Shown: positions 10,920-23,431, counted from the stretch's first letter. The stretch: 64,000 nucleotides of DNA from Seminavis robusta (GCA_903772945.1 CAICTM010000192.1:1-64000), one strand, 5' to 3'. Translations and numbers: made by a program. The notes: a model not told the origin generated them from the letters alone.

Positions 10920-13900
10920 TTCGCCCCTGAAAAGGGTCACAGAAGGCGCGACAGCAGTCGGACAAGGAGAACATATGATTTAAAGTGCAGGGCACTCTCA
11001 TGAGATTTGGATGTAGACATGTGCGTCGCACGATGGCATCCTACAAGGGGATCAGCCTTGTATGGTGTATATACCTTATGTTCCAAGTCTGGTAGACTGT
11101 GCCGCCGTTGGCGGAGCATGTTGGAGCCGTACAGTGTCATTGTCATTGACTCGGTCTATAGTGTAAGGACTTGTACTTTGGCTGACCATACTTGCGGTGC
11201 TGATACTGTTGAATTATCACGGTATCGTTGACATTGTATTGATGAGGGACACGCGTCGCGTTTTCCCTTGTCGTTGTTTTGTTGGATTAGTCGTTGGCGA
11301 CGTTCCTTAATGTATTCCAGTTGGCTTCGAACGGACGTTGTGAATCGCGTCACGTTGAACACGAGCTGTGCGGGCATTGCGCGCAAGGTGGTATGAATCG
11401 TGGCATTCATTGCAAAGCGGAACCGCCGTGAGGACTCCATCCCAGGATCCATTCACGAGGTCGTCTTGGCACTTGATGTTTTGAACAGCGATCAAGTTAC
11501 GTATGGTTTGATGAGCACGCTCGACCATAGAGTTGGCTTGAGGGTTGCGCGTAGTAATGAACTTGCGACGAAGTCCGTATTCATCACGGAGTGTCTTTTC
11601 GACCTCTGCGCGGAACTCGCGTCCTCTATCCATGATAACCTCAGCAGGCCATGGATACCGAGTAAGCCACGTTTGTTCGAGGACGATGGCTACTTCGTCT
11701 GCTGCCTTGGAGCAGATCTCTGCAATCTCGAACCATCCGGTTACAGGATCAATCATTGTCAAGCAATGAAGTGTGCAGGATTCTTTTTCTTAGGATCCCC
11801 GACGTTGTAAGGACCTATCAGGTCAATACACAGTCTTTCCCAAGGGATCTCCTCGCAAGTCTTTGGAGGCATCAATCCCAGCTTAAGCGTCTTGGGTTTG
11901 TTCATCTGGCAGCTTTGGCAACGCTGACATACAGCCTGCACAGTCTTGCGCAGTCCTTTCCAGGTGTAGTGTTGGCTGATGGTTAGTTCTGTGCGAGTCT
12001 CGCCAGGATGCATCAGCACACCATGGTACCATTCAACTAGCTTCTTCTGCATAGTTTAGGTACGACGATCTTTATCGTCCTTAACTACTAAGTCGTAAGA
12101 CTTATCCCCTCTGGGGAAAGATTGCTTCTTGTAGTCGTTTGGCTTGTCCCTGAGGAGTTTCTTGATATCGTTGTCGTCTTTCTGACGATGTTCGATCTCG
12201 GGGAACGAGAGAGGGAACTCGCTAGGGAAGTCCTCTTCGTCTGCAGCCATGAGCTCAGCGATCTCGCTGGCGTCCATTTGTTCTGAAGAACCGTCGTTGT
12301 TGGAGATGTTAAGTCTCGACAACGCATCAGCGACGATGTTCTGTTCGCCCTTGATGTACCGTAGTTCAGGGCCGTATTCTTCCAGAATAAGCGCCATCGC
12401 ATTACGCGATCGGTATTGAAGTCTTACATGTAAGATTCTTGTGGTCCGTATGTACAACGATCTTCTGTCCTAGAAGAATGTTACGGAACTCTTTGAGAGT
12501 TTCTACAATACTGAGAAGTTCCTTCTCGGTAACTGTGTAACGTGTCTGAGCAGGGTTGAGCTTCCTACTGTAGAACGCGATAGGTTTTCCCTTCTGGGAA
12601 ATTACGGCACCTAGTTGAGTATCACTCGCATCCGTTGTGGATAACGAATGTATCGTTGAAGTCAGGGTAGGCGAGCAAGGTTTTCTTTGCTGATGATCTT
12701 CTTTCATCTGGCTAAAGGCCTTGTCGTGTTCGCTTCCCATTTCCACTTCGTTGTTTTGGAAGTCAACGAAGCCAGTGGGGCCAGTACATGTGATCGTCTA
12801 ATCACATGTCTCGATAGTAGTTTACTAGTCCAATGAATCTACGGAGTTCTTTTCTGTTGGTAGGAGGAGCGATATTCTGGATCGCGTCTATTTTCTTGGT
12901 TATGGGTTGGATCCCTTCTCGAGTAATCCAGTAACCTAGGTATTCAAGTTCTCCTCTTGCGAAGAAGGACTTGGTAGCATTGATCTTAGTCCGGCTTCTC
13001 GAAGCCTTCGGAGAACTTCATCCAACTTTTCAACGTGATCTGCTAGATCGCCGTTAGTTAGGATGAGTAGATCATCAATGTATGCACGGACGTATTCTAG
13101 GTCGTGCATTAGTGTTCCCATCTTCTCTTGGAAGATGTCGGGACTATTACATAGGCCCATTGGCAACCTCTGGTACTCGTATTTTCCCCACGGGAGTACG
13201 ATGGTACAGAGTTGCTTTTCGAGTGAGGTGACAGCTCAATGTGATAGTATCCATGTTCAGGTCTAGACTAGTAGCGTACTTGAATCCATCTAGATTCAAG
13301 AGCATGTCCTGTATTTTTGGGATAGATAAGGCTTCCGCTTAATCCTTTTGTTCAGTTTCCGGAAATCAGAGATGAATCGTACAGATCCATCTTTCTTGGG
13401 AATGTGAAAGTTGGTGCCGCCCACTCGAACGGTTTACTTTCTTGAGTACCCTGCCTCGCAGAGACGTTCAACCTCCATCTTAAGAGTGTTGGTATGGACC
13501 CGTGGAATAGGTAAGCCCTGGATGATAGGGTTTAGCATCAGGGAGAAGTTCTACTTCGAGTCGTCCATCTGCCACTTTCCTAAGTACATCGAATAGGTCA
13601 GAGTACTTCATCAGTAAGGAATGAAGCTGTTCTTCTCTTCCGTGTTTAACTGATCTTGACTTTGGCAAACCTGCCTTAAGTCAGCTTGTTCGTATTTCGC
13701 ATCAAGAATCTTCTTGAGACGATCTGCACTGTCATCAACAGCGGTAGGATCAGGAATGAAGAAGTTCTCTTCTTCATTGGTGTCGCTGTCTTTCATAGGA
13801 ATAGATGCGCCGTCCCATTCCACTGACATGGTAGTGAAATCGAACTTGAATCCTAGATCAGAGAGAATGTCTCGACCTATGATCATGTCATACGCCCCAA

Positions 13901-14661
13901 GCTCTTGGTGACGTGTAAATCCCACTCGATAATTCTATCTTCGTGGAATTCAGGATCATAATGCACCTTTGCACTTCGTGCTGGTGTTTATTCTCCTGCA
14001 GGGGTAGTCCACATTGTTTGGACGCCCCCAAGATCTTCATGCGTAATTTCTTAGCATGAGGTTGAGCAATCAAGGTTCCGGATGCTCCTGTATCAGTAAG
14101 CAACGGAGTGTAACGGGTTTGGTTTCCCTTTTCTCGCTTGTTAAATCTAACATAGACGATGGGTTTGAGGTCTCTGTCTTGCGACGTTTACGAGGTGGTT
14201 GGCCACGGACGAGGTTAACGATGCTAAATAGATCATCAGAGTCTAGTTTAGCAGCTTCTGGCAATCATCTAATTTGCCGTAGAGTTCATCAGTTGCAAAC
14301 AATTCTTGTTTACTAGTTAGTGAGATATCTTCATCACTTTGGTATGAGAAATCGGAACATGGTTCCGTTAATCATCATCCTGGCCTAATCTCAGATAGAG
14401 ATTCTCCATCCAAGTGATTAAATTGATAGAGGAGTTGTCCTCTTGTCAGAGTCTTCTGATTTGCGCTTGGCAACATGGTTGCGAATTTGCAAGTGGTTGT
14501 ACGAGTATCGTCGATCTCTTTTCTTCGTCATTGTCGAAGAGGAAGAATGGTTTGTCACGCAACTGTTTCTCGAAGTTGCGGAACGCATGTTTCCTGAGCC
14601 ATCTTCATGGTGAAGGAATAGGTTGAGGGTAGCTGAAAGCTATTGTGTTTTGTTAACAAAA

Positions 14662-15108
14662 TGCATACGCTAAAAAGCTAGTGTAAAGATCTTTCGAGTG
14701 TTTTGAGTTTGAGAGAATGAAAGTTATGAGAGGATTAGAAAGCTATGAAAACTAATCAACGAGAGAGAGATCATACATCAAGGGATCGTAGATCTGGCTT
14801 CCCGCGGAGACTATAAAGTGTGTAAGAGTAGGTTGCGGTAGTAATCCTACGTTCTCCACGATCCTAAAACGGAACGCGTGGAAGTTTGTCTAGCCTGGAT
14901 CTAGTAGCGTGGAATACTCCACGCTGGCTAAATATCTAGAGCGATGTTTCATCATCAACCTAGTATGACTAGCGCGGTCATTGGAAAAAAAAAAAAAGAA
15001 CCGCCCCCCCTGCTCATGACCACTTATTCACGAGAGACTCAGTCATGAGTCGAACTCAAACCCTATCTAGGATCGAGTCGCGAATAAGGCTAAGAGCCGT
15101 GTATTGCA
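14662..15108 (-). repeat. gypsy 5' LTR
   Basis: TG..CA ends, followed by the second CGAG of the target duplication (15109-15112). Confidence 0.85.
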
Positions 15109-15382
15109 CGAGAGCTCTGGATCCCGTCAGAGATAGCTCCAACAGCTATGCTGGCCTACAGCTCCAGCACCCGCAGCTGGCTTATCTCCAGCAAAGCAGC
15201 AAGAAAGGATCGTCCTTTCTACCATGCGACGGGATACAGCTTACAATTCAGCTTTACAGCTTTATAAATTGTGGGCCTATTCTAGAAAGCATAGGCAAAG
15301 AATATGAACCGGGAATGGTGATCAGCCACAGCTTGAATATTAACTCCGTAGCATACCCACGACCATACGCACTCGTGGGGAG
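15109..15382 (+). repeat. Right part of the split short-element LTR plus about 160 bp of unassigned sequence
   Basis: 15109-15221 continues the LTR interrupted at 10496. After that the sequence is unlike the rest of the LTR until a purine-rich GTGGGGAG tract at about 15375, which precedes the next LTR. Confidence 0.6.
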
Positions 15383-15890
15383 CGATAACTTTTAGGAGCG
15401 AGAGCTCTGGATCCCGTCAGAGATAGCTCCAACAGCTATGCTGGCCTACAGCTCCAGCACCCACAGCTAGCTTATCTTCAGCCAAAGCAGCAAGAAAGGA
15501 TCATCCTTTCCATCATAGTTAAGAAAATAGTACGAAAGATTGAGACCGATCCTGATTAGCTTGTAGCCCCTTTGATACCGCAGGAGTTGATTCCTATCCT
15601 GTTGAGGCCGGGGAGAAGCAGTAGGAGGTAGCAGATAGTACTGTTCCCAGACTGCCACTGCACGATCGAATAACGAAGGCCCCCAGCTCCTGAGGTGAGC
15701 CCAGCAGAGAGCTCTGCTGGCCCTCCTGTCTGACTGACAGGGCCAAGTCCTTGGTTTGGTGCCTACTGGAGGTGTTGGATACTCTTGAGGCACGACAAGG
15801 CTCTCTGAACTGCCTGACTGCCACTGTACCTGAGGAAGGGTTTCAGCGAGGTCCAGTCCACTACTTGAGTACTGGAACAAGAATCTATTG
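15383..15890 (+). repeat. LTR of the short non-autonomous element family (copy D)
   Basis: A 508-bp copy starting CGATAACTTTTAGG and ending AATCTATTG, preceded by a purine-rich tract. It is therefore placed as a 3' LTR. Copia-type pol sequence follows directly. Confidence 0.78.
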
Positions 15891-16260
15891 TCTTCGTCCA
15901 AGACGATGAAGCGAAGCGGCCACTACTTTATGAGACCGAGACAAGCAAGCACTTGGCATTATTCATGGACTACTTGAATCACAGGAGTGCCAAGGCATCA
16001 GTCCAGGATGAGAGCAGCCTAGCTCAACAGCACTTACTACCCAAAGGTCTGAAAGTGTGGGGCAACAAAGCCAGAGAAGCAGCGCTCAAAGAAATGGATC
16101 AACTCCTCAGTCGTGTTTGTTGCAGCCCAATTGATCCGAACCAGTGCAATGAGTCCGAATTGAAGGAGGCCCAAATGGCATGTAAAGGCCAGGGAAGTAT
16201 AATGGAAAACCAACAAGGGTGTATCACCAGAAAGAGGATGCAAGAAGTCCCACAGTTTCA
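15891..16260 (+). mobile_element. Ty1/copia (CoDi-like) pol fragment: N-terminal part of reverse transcriptase
   Basis: The plus strand encodes a segment with LLPKGLKVWG followed by ALKEMDQLLSR and SPID, typical of the start of copia RT domains in diatoms. It has the same orientation as the integrase piece at 1269-2260, so both probably belonged to one element split by the nested insertions. The catalytic RT core is not seen. It is a fossil with several breaks. Confidence 0.65.
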
Positions 16261-16940
16261 CTTGAGGGTCTGATGCTTTCAATGTGTGTCGATGCCTCTG
16301 AAGACAGGGATATCATATCGGCAGAGACAAGGAAGAACAATGGAAGAAGAAACATGAGCAGCTCCATAGGGAGGTGGAGCTCATTTATGAGAAGGCAAAT
16401 TTGATTCCAGAGTCGCTGGTTGATTTCTTCTTCAAACGCCCGCTTGACGAGCAAATATGGCAAAGGGTACCGGCGACATCAAAGCCTGGATCCCAATTGG
16501 CTGCCAGTAGTCGACAAGGCACTCAGAGACGAGCACGCACACACCGTGCAGAACAATGCAACAGGGTAACTTCGTACCGAGGGTTTGTTTTCCCCGTAGA
16601 AATAGAAGGCAATCTAGCTTGGGGAAGTTAGATAGTTGCAAAGCACCTTCCGCCGGAGTTTTTAAACTTCTCCGGTGGGGGCTTGCACTAGGCCGGTTCC
16701 TAAGTGGGCGTCCTTGTACGTCTGAGGTACACCGGTTCATTATGGCTCCGATCAGCGGGTGGTGCATTCAGGTGCAGCCTAATAATAATACTTCGGGATT
16801 TTTTTTATTTTTATACTGAAATCCAGGCGCCACGGCCACTCAACCAATTACAGTACATCTACTGCTACCAGTACCGGTATCGATACCAATTCCAGTTCTT
16901 CAAAGGAACCAAATAACTTTGTCTCCACCTTCAAAATATT
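16261..16940. other. Intergenic stretch without a recognised gene
   Basis: Open frames here are short and show no family resemblance. The left part may be further decayed retroelement sequence. The right part holds a T-rich run near 16798-16811 and dinucleotide-like CAGTACCGGTATCGATACC sequence. Confidence 0.4.
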
Positions 16941-16942
16941 TT

Positions 16943-17005
16943 GTAGGCAAGCTTGCTGCTTTATTTGCTACTGGTGTTATCCACGTCTGAATGTCAGAAG
17001 TGGCA
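16943..17005 (+). repeat. Short dispersed repeat (TAGGC..TTGCTGCTTTATTTG family), copy 1
   Basis: Shares TTGCTGCTTTATTTG and TATCCACGTCTGA with 24265-24350 and 24797-24905. It lies immediately downstream of the stop codon of the FAAL gene ending at 17006. Confidence 0.55.
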
Positions 17006-20000
17006 TCAGATCAGTGGATAGAGTTCTCCTTCTGAGTTGCAAGGTTCCAGATAATCTGTACTTTCCTCAGTACTCTCACTTCCTACATCTAATAAGTCCT
17101 TGTCACCAGGGCCATCACCAGCATGGCTCAAGAATACCTTCCAAGGGCCATGCTGCTCCTTTCCAGACAGGACTGATCCAGCTACAGCAAAGCACCCGGG
17201 ATGCATAACTCCAGACACATAGGTGTCATTGATGGTGAGCCCACTCCCGTCAATGTAATGACCATTCAGACTAGAGCTGTCAACAATGGTGCACCCTTGG
17301 AAGTGGAGTTTACCATACTCAAACAGAGCATTTCCAAAGTACCAGAGGTCACCATCCACCTCAGCCCCCATGAATCGAGCAAAGTAGGCAAACATGGGTG
17401 TACCATAGAGAACCATTACAAGCCAATTTCCAGCACGAAATTGTCTTACATGGTTGATGTAGATACCAAAGAAGATCTGCTGACCATTTTGTGGAAGACT
17501 CAATAAAACCTTCTCAGCTGCTTGGGTCAAGAGAATCCAAATAAAGAGTTGTAGTGTGAATGCAACCGCCAAACCGCACGCAGAAGCAGTCAAGGAGGAG
17601 CTTTTTGTGGCAGCAAGACCAATTTCATAGGCAGGGACAATGCTGCAGAAGAGGACCATATTCAACACTTGCTGTCCTATTTCTGGAAGAAGCAAGGTAG
17701 AATAGCTGAGCTTCTCTGAATTGTTGTCCGAATGATTCAAATTGTAGATACTACCCGAAACATTGGACCTTGGTGGGATTTTGGAATTGATAATCTTGAC
17801 TCCTGAATGAAGGTTGGAATTGTACCCAATACTGCTGTTGATGATTTCAATCTTGGAGTCTGCTCTTTTGCTGAGGTCAAGAGTGCTGGTGGGAATGAAA
17901 GAACACCGAATCTTCACAAAATCTACTTTGGAGGGGTAGAAGATTGTGTATGGGTGGCTGATGGTAGATTGCATATCAACATCCAGGCCATGGAGGACAA
18001 GTATGATGTTCCAGAGTCTGGACTGTCCAAAGAAGGGAACAAGAGTCCATGAAGCTGCTTGGAAGTGGAAGTCACAAGCCCAGTTGGTTGTTTGCCTCCA
18101 CAAAGAACCTCCATATTCATCTGATGCATCACGTTTCCCAATCAAAAGCCATTTGAGAGGAATGCTTGTTAGGATGGCCAAAAATGAAGTGCCCGGAACA
18201 AGCAAGAACCAATGGAGGATGGTAGCGTATCGCCAGGAGGGCAAAAGTCGGTGGAGTACCATATGGATGAGATATGACAGTGCAAAGAAATGGTATGCTT
18301 CAAGGATTGGCCACACAATCTTGCAAGCATCCAACATGGACTCTTCCCAGTACTCTGTTTTTGTGTGCTCAAATGAGCCTGCATGACATGCTGGGTTTCC
18401 TTTGGCCAGGACATCATGTGGTACCATTGCTCCCTCTTCAACAACAGATAGTTTCTCCACCTTACTACCATCTCCAATCTTGGCTCCAGGGCTCACCATG
18501 CCAGAGATTGTGCAGTCCATTCCGATGATAATTGGCCGGAAGGTCAACTTGGGACATGAATGTGCAGACTGGGAAAAGCTTCTGCACTTGATCATGTGTC
18601 CAATCGTAGCATTGCCTCCCACGCTGACAAGATCACATTCACGAATGTAGGATTCAATCTTTGCAGACCATGCAACATCTGCTCCAAGGAGCCTGTAGAA
18701 AAGCCAAATGTATTTTGTTTGTTTGAAGAATTTGCCCACAGTTGATTCCCAGACCTCCATGAGCCTGTCAATGAACCACCAGCGAAGATAACCCCACGAC
18801 AAGATTTCAATCTGCCTGTGTTCATACGTCCCAACAACAGCATACTTGCAGAGTACTAAAATCACTGACAGTGATAGTAGGAATAGGGGGAAAGTTATGG
18901 GCAAGAACACCCATGAGATCAGACCATTGCAGCCTCCAACTTGAGATGAGCCACATTTCACCAATACCCAGGAAACAAGAAAGATTGATGGCACAAATGA
19001 GCTCAAGAGCAAGATAAGGATCACAATGACGCCAAGAGTTTGGAGTACTCCTAGCTTTAGCTTGCTGAGCTTTGATATTTCTGAGTTCCAAAGAAATTCA
19101 GAATGGCTGCAGGGGTCTTGCTTGGGGAAGCTCTTACTCTCTGATGCTTTCAAAAAGACTGATAGCTCACTCGGTGTTGGGTAGAGCTGTTCAAAGTTGG
19201 CTGGAAGGACCACATGCAACACTTCTTCAACCTTGTTCCTCAGCTCAGCACTCTTGAGAGATGTCAGTCCATTCTCAGCCCAAGTCTTGGATGTGTCAAC
19301 ATGCGACCCAAAGAAGGACGTTATTGTTGCAGACACTTTGTCTGGGCCCACAGCTTCACCATACCAAGTGGAGAAGTGATTCTGGTTTGCAGATCCACTT
19401 TGTTTTGTAGAATTGTGTAACTTGTAGTCTTGACTGGTGGTTGTCTGAGTTGGGTTGCTTGTGAATCCCCATTGGTCAAACTTTGAGAGCCAGTTTTCTT
19501 CATTGATCACCATTTCATCATTGCTGTTCTGAGAGGGTGCACGGTGTCCGAAACATTCAGCCAATGATAAGTTCAGCTTTCCAAACTGATGGAGTGCTCT
19601 TCGTGACAAGATTGGCTTGTTGTAGAATCTTGGAGACTCTATTTTCCTACTTGCGGCATGTAAAACCAGATAAAGACTAGTCATCCTTGCATATAAGAAA
19701 TTCGAACCAACATCTCCAACAATGCAGGGCAGCAGTAGTTTGGATACCGTCCATGTAGAAGAGTAATCATCTCCAATCCCTGGATCAAAGAATGAAATGG
19801 GAAACAGTTAGTTTGCACTCGTACTATTTACATGCCATCAGAGGAACAAACAAACTTACATGCTACAACATGCATGTTCCAAGCAACATAGAGATCATTC
19901 CAAGTACTACTTTGATTCTCAAGAAAGGCCATGTTGGATTGGGCCCAAGCTGCTTGAATGGGCGAGGCTGCCAGTATCCTTCCAACTTGTGAATTTTCCT

Positions 20001-22440
20001 TGTGTCCAAGATGTTGTTCCAGCCAAACAGCCTCCAACAAATTGAGGCATACAAGTTTGTTGATTGTTCCAATTCGTGTTTCCAGAGGCTGTTCTTCTGG
20101 ACTACTCAGGCTTTTGATAACTAGCTTCAGTATTGCACGGACTGACCTGTTCTTGATCCAAAGGAAGAATGGCCACCTCCCGTACATTGGGTCTTGTTCT
20201 GGAAGGTTCAGCATCTCTTGTAGCTCCACTGGAACTGTGTTAGGAGTCTTGCACAAGTTTTCCCACTCAGCATCGTTCTGCAACTTTTGTTGCATGCACT
20301 CAGGGTGATCCATCATGAAGGTTGTCACCCATTGAAGGACAAAGGTTTGGTGCACTAGCTGCAAAAGGAAACCTGTCCTGTCGTCAATTAAAACCCAGTC
20401 TGGATTCACAACGAGACTGTGAGCAAGCTGGCAGATGGTTGGGTGCTTGTCCTCAAGATGCTGCAGGATTTGGGAGCACATTTCTTGCATTGCCGCTGTT
20501 GTCTTGGTGGCTTTGGACCAAGCTTCATCCATGCCAGAGACCCCAGAAAGATGAAGTTCCAAGAAATACTCATCCAACTTGCTGGGATCGCACTCTACAG
20601 CATTAACAGCTTCGACAGCTTGGCTGGGTAGGGCATTTGTTTGGTTAAGGTCGATGCCAGGAAGCTCAAGCTCAGGCACATTGTCAACAAGCCCAAGAGG
20701 CTTGAAATGTAAAAAAATTGAAGACTCCTTCCAATTGCCATCAATGGTTGTTTGCCTAATCTCACTTCGCTTCAGCTTTCCAGAGGTAGTTTTGGGTGTC
20801 ACACCCAATTTTAGGACCACTACCTCAGACACAAAAAGACCATGCACTTGGGAGACATGGTTGGCTATCTGGACTGCCAAGAATTCATTTGCTGTCTTGT
20901 CAAAGTCCTTGCGGCCCTCCACTGTGATACCAACACTATCCTCCCCATGCTGAAAGGCAGTGGTCCTTCCAGGGCGAATGATATCACCAAACGTTTCATC
21001 AATGGAGAGTTCCACGTCAGTTGGGTAGTAGTTTTTGCCATTCACAATGATAACATCTTTAACTCTTCCAGTCACATAGAGCTGTCCATCCACAATCTTT
21101 CCCAAATCGCCCGTGTCCAACCAGCTGCCATCATAGCTGGGCAAAGCATTGGCAAACATAGAGTTGGATAGCTCTGACCGACCATAATACCCAGCTGCCA
21201 CCCGTGGTGACTGTGCCCAGATACTCCCAACCAGTCCATCCTCAACTTCTTTTCCATCATCCACAATTCGAATCTTGAGGCTAGGGGAATCTACTATGCC
21301 ACAAGACACAAGCCCTTCTTCGGAGTCGGTTTTGGCTGGTCCCCCGGTGACAAAGACCACCATCTCAGCCATGCCATAGATATTGTAGACCTGTTCAGGC
21401 TTGATGGAGAGGGTCCTTGCCACTGCTTCCACAACATGGCTTTGGGCTGGTTCACCACCAAACATCGCCGCCTTCATGCAACTCCAGTGGGATTTTCTGT
21501 TGGCTTGCTCCAACCGTTTGAGGAGCAGGGCATAGGCGAAGTTGGGTGCTGATGTATGGGTCGCTTTGTATTTCTCCACCATATCAGTCCACAGCAGTGG
21601 TTTGGCAATAAAGTCTAGTGGTGATGCCACAATCAGTTGGCTTCCAGTGTAGAGGCATGACATAAATCCTGTAAGTCCCATGTCTGTAAATTAACGAGGA
21701 GCAATAAAATGGGAGGAGTAAAACTAGAAGATGAATGAAAGGTCATGGTAGCAGCAAGTCACGAACCATGAGCCAAGCTTACCGTGATATTGAGGGACCC
21801 AAAGAGCTGCCACAGAAGCATTGTTTAGATCAGTCAAGGAAATGCCAGCCCTGCATGTCTCAACTAGATTGTTGTGAGTGATCATAACTCCTTTGGGATC
21901 CCCAGTGCTTCCAGATGTGTATTGGATGAAGCAGATAGCTTCCGGTTCTCCCACAAATTGCTCGAAGTTTTTAGGTTTCTTGGGGTTGATCCTCTTGATT
22001 GACATCTTATCTGTTCCAATCCACTTCACTCCAGTCTTGTAAAGGACGCTAGCAGCAGTCATGCCAGCAGCAAACACGTTAGTCGAGAGAGCATACTTGG
22101 CTCCTGCATCCTTGGCAAATCCACGGAACTTTGGCATATCCGTCTTGAGCTGCGTGGGATTGGGCGGATAGATGGAGCAAGGGATAACTCCAATCTTCAT
22201 GGCACCGAACATGGCAGCCAAGAACTCTAGGCCAAAGAGATAGGCAACCATGACTCGGTCGCCCTTTTGGCATCCAAGCTTGAGCAGACGATCCGACACG
22301 GCATTGGATTGGTCTTCCAGCTGCTTGAAAGTCATCTTGTTTTCTTCCACACACTTGATGTCAACCCAAGTGAAGACGACCTGGTCAGGAGTCTCCACAG
22401 CATGATGGTTGAGGGCTTCTAGGATAGTTGAGAACTTCAT
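17006..22440 (-). CDS. FAAL-carrier-membrane acyltransferase-like megasynthase, copy 1
   Basis: Exons (minus) are 22440-21783, 21683-19860 and 19779-17006, with GT-AG introns of 99 and 80 bp, giving 1751 residues in frame. Residues 1-550 are a fatty acyl-AMP ligase: A3-type YTSGSTGDPKG, HDMGL, APNFAY, WLDTGDLG, a GRVKDVIIVNGKNYYPTD block and a C-terminal TTSGKLKRSE lysine motif. About 550-970 is a mainly helical region I do not recognise. A carrier domain follows with NGLTSLKS, attachment serine near 1001. From 1060 on are six membrane helices (about 1070-1101, 1113-1144, 1318-1340, 1346-1374, 1524-1552, 1559-1587) alternating with three hexapeptide-like beta-helix segments. This matches the architecture of the terminal domain of poly-lysine synthetase-type NRPSs. 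The inferred role is to activate a fatty acid as acyl-AMP, load it on the carrier and transfer it at a membrane. The acceptor is unknown. There is no condensation, reductase or thioesterase domain. The gene looks intact. Confidence 0.88.
19780..19859 (-). other. Intron 2 of FAAL gene copy 1
   Basis: GTAAGTTTG..GATCCAG, phase 1, in the middle region. It is conserved in copy 3 (58549-58631) and absent from copy 2 together with the surrounding coding region. Confidence 0.85.
21684..21782 (-). other. Intron 1 of FAAL gene copy 1
   Basis: GTAAGC..TTACAG, phase 1, splitting the Asp codon of the HDMGL motif. The same position is used in all three copies (41865-41947 and 56621-56703), so it predates the duplications. 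Confidence 0.88.
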
Positions 22441-22611
22441 TCTTTGCAGTTGGTGGTATCTGTTGGTTTCGTTTCCTTATGAGGCACGGCTACGTATAGG
22501 ACGATGTGGACAACGTTTGATGAGACTGATTGAGAATTTTGAAAAGGGACCGCGGCGAGGTATTGTGGGGCTGGAAGGCCCAAGAGAGGCAATAAAAGTT
22601 GAGTAGTTTGC

Positions 22612-23431
22612 GACAGGGGGTAGAGAGCACTACATACAGCCTGTGCATATGAACAGGATTTTTAGAGAGCCAGCCTGCAGTCAAATTTTGGCCTGACAGG
22701 CGACCCGATTCCTGTGCAATTGAACAGGCGACGTGATTCCTGTGCAATTGTACAGGACGGATGCGATTCCTGTGCAATTGTACAGGATCGACGCGATTCC
22801 TGTGCAATTGTACAGGATCCGACCTCCTGTTCAATTGCACAAGCGCCTTTGCAATTGCACAGGAGCTTAATAAGCATAAGAACAAGAACAACTGATCCTT
22901 TCACTACTACTACCACCACTACTACCACTGTCATATCTGGCTCTTGCATTCATTTGTGGGTTTGTCACTGAGAGATTTGGACTTCATTTCTCCGGATTCT
23001 TTTTCATTATCTGAGAAGAGGAAAACACAGGAAGTTGCAACCATCTATTCTTTGCAGAGGACATGCTTGACTGTAATGCTGAATGTAATGGCAGATCTAT
23101 GTGTTACTGTAAAAGCCTACCCAGAAAACAATGTCACAATTCCTGTGCATTTGAACAGGACGTCGAGCTCCTGGTATGTACAGCCTCCTGTACATATGAA
23201 CAGGCAGGCCGTCCATTTCCTGTGCAATTGAACAGGCGCCGCTATCCTGTTCGATTGCACAGGCCGTCCATTTCCTGTGCAATTGAACAGGCGTCGCTAT
23301 CCTGTTCGATTGCACAGGAAATTGGACGTTTTTGAATTCAGGCCAAAAAAATGGCTGGCCTTGCTCTCAATCTGCGGGCATCCTTCCTGTTCATATGCCC
23401 AGGCTGTATGTAGTGCTCTCTACCCCCTGTC
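22612..23431. mobile_element. Inverted-repeat element packed with 18-bp palindromes
   Basis: An 820-bp unit bounded by inverted repeats of about 47 bp that differ at one position (left begins GACAGGGGGTAGAGAGCACT, right ends with its complement). Inside are 14 copies of an 18-bp near-palindrome, consensus CCTGTGCAATTGNACAGG with a few CATATG-centred variants. They start at 22640, 22711, 22739, 22769, 22799, 22826, 22846, 23142, 23187, 23219, 23246, 23274, 23301 and 23386. There is no transposase frame and no clear target duplication. The CAGGG..CCCTG ends recall hAT-type MITEs, but that is a guess. It sits 170 bp upstream of the FAAL copy 1 start codon. Confidence 0.75.

Larger units (their letters stand above)
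10497..15108 (-). mobile_element. Ty3/gypsy LTR retrotransposon, both LTRs present
   Basis: A 4.6-kb element on the minus strand flanked by LTRs at 14662-15108 (5') and 10497-10919 (3'). A 4-bp target duplication CGAG lies at 10493-10496 and 15109-15112. Reading the minus strand, the pol order is protease (about 14100-13900, DTGASGT motif), reverse transcriptase (about 13650-12930, with YIDDLL), RNase H (about 12750-12400, DASD and HTDHKNL motifs), then integrase with an HHCC-type zinc finger (about 12050-11900) and a DDE core (about 11760-11450). PR-RT-RH-IN is the gypsy order. It is a fossil carrying several breaks. The LTRs remain very similar, so it is probably young. Confidence 0.9.

Noticed and set aside
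17014-21266. Many plus-strand open frames opposite FAAL copy 1
   Set aside because: They are shadows of the long minus-strand exons, and the minus frame carries all the conserved motifs.
22640-23403. CRISPR-like array
   Set aside because: The units are palindromes in mixed orientation with spacers of very uneven length, in a eukaryotic setting between inverted ends. This is not a CRISPR layout.
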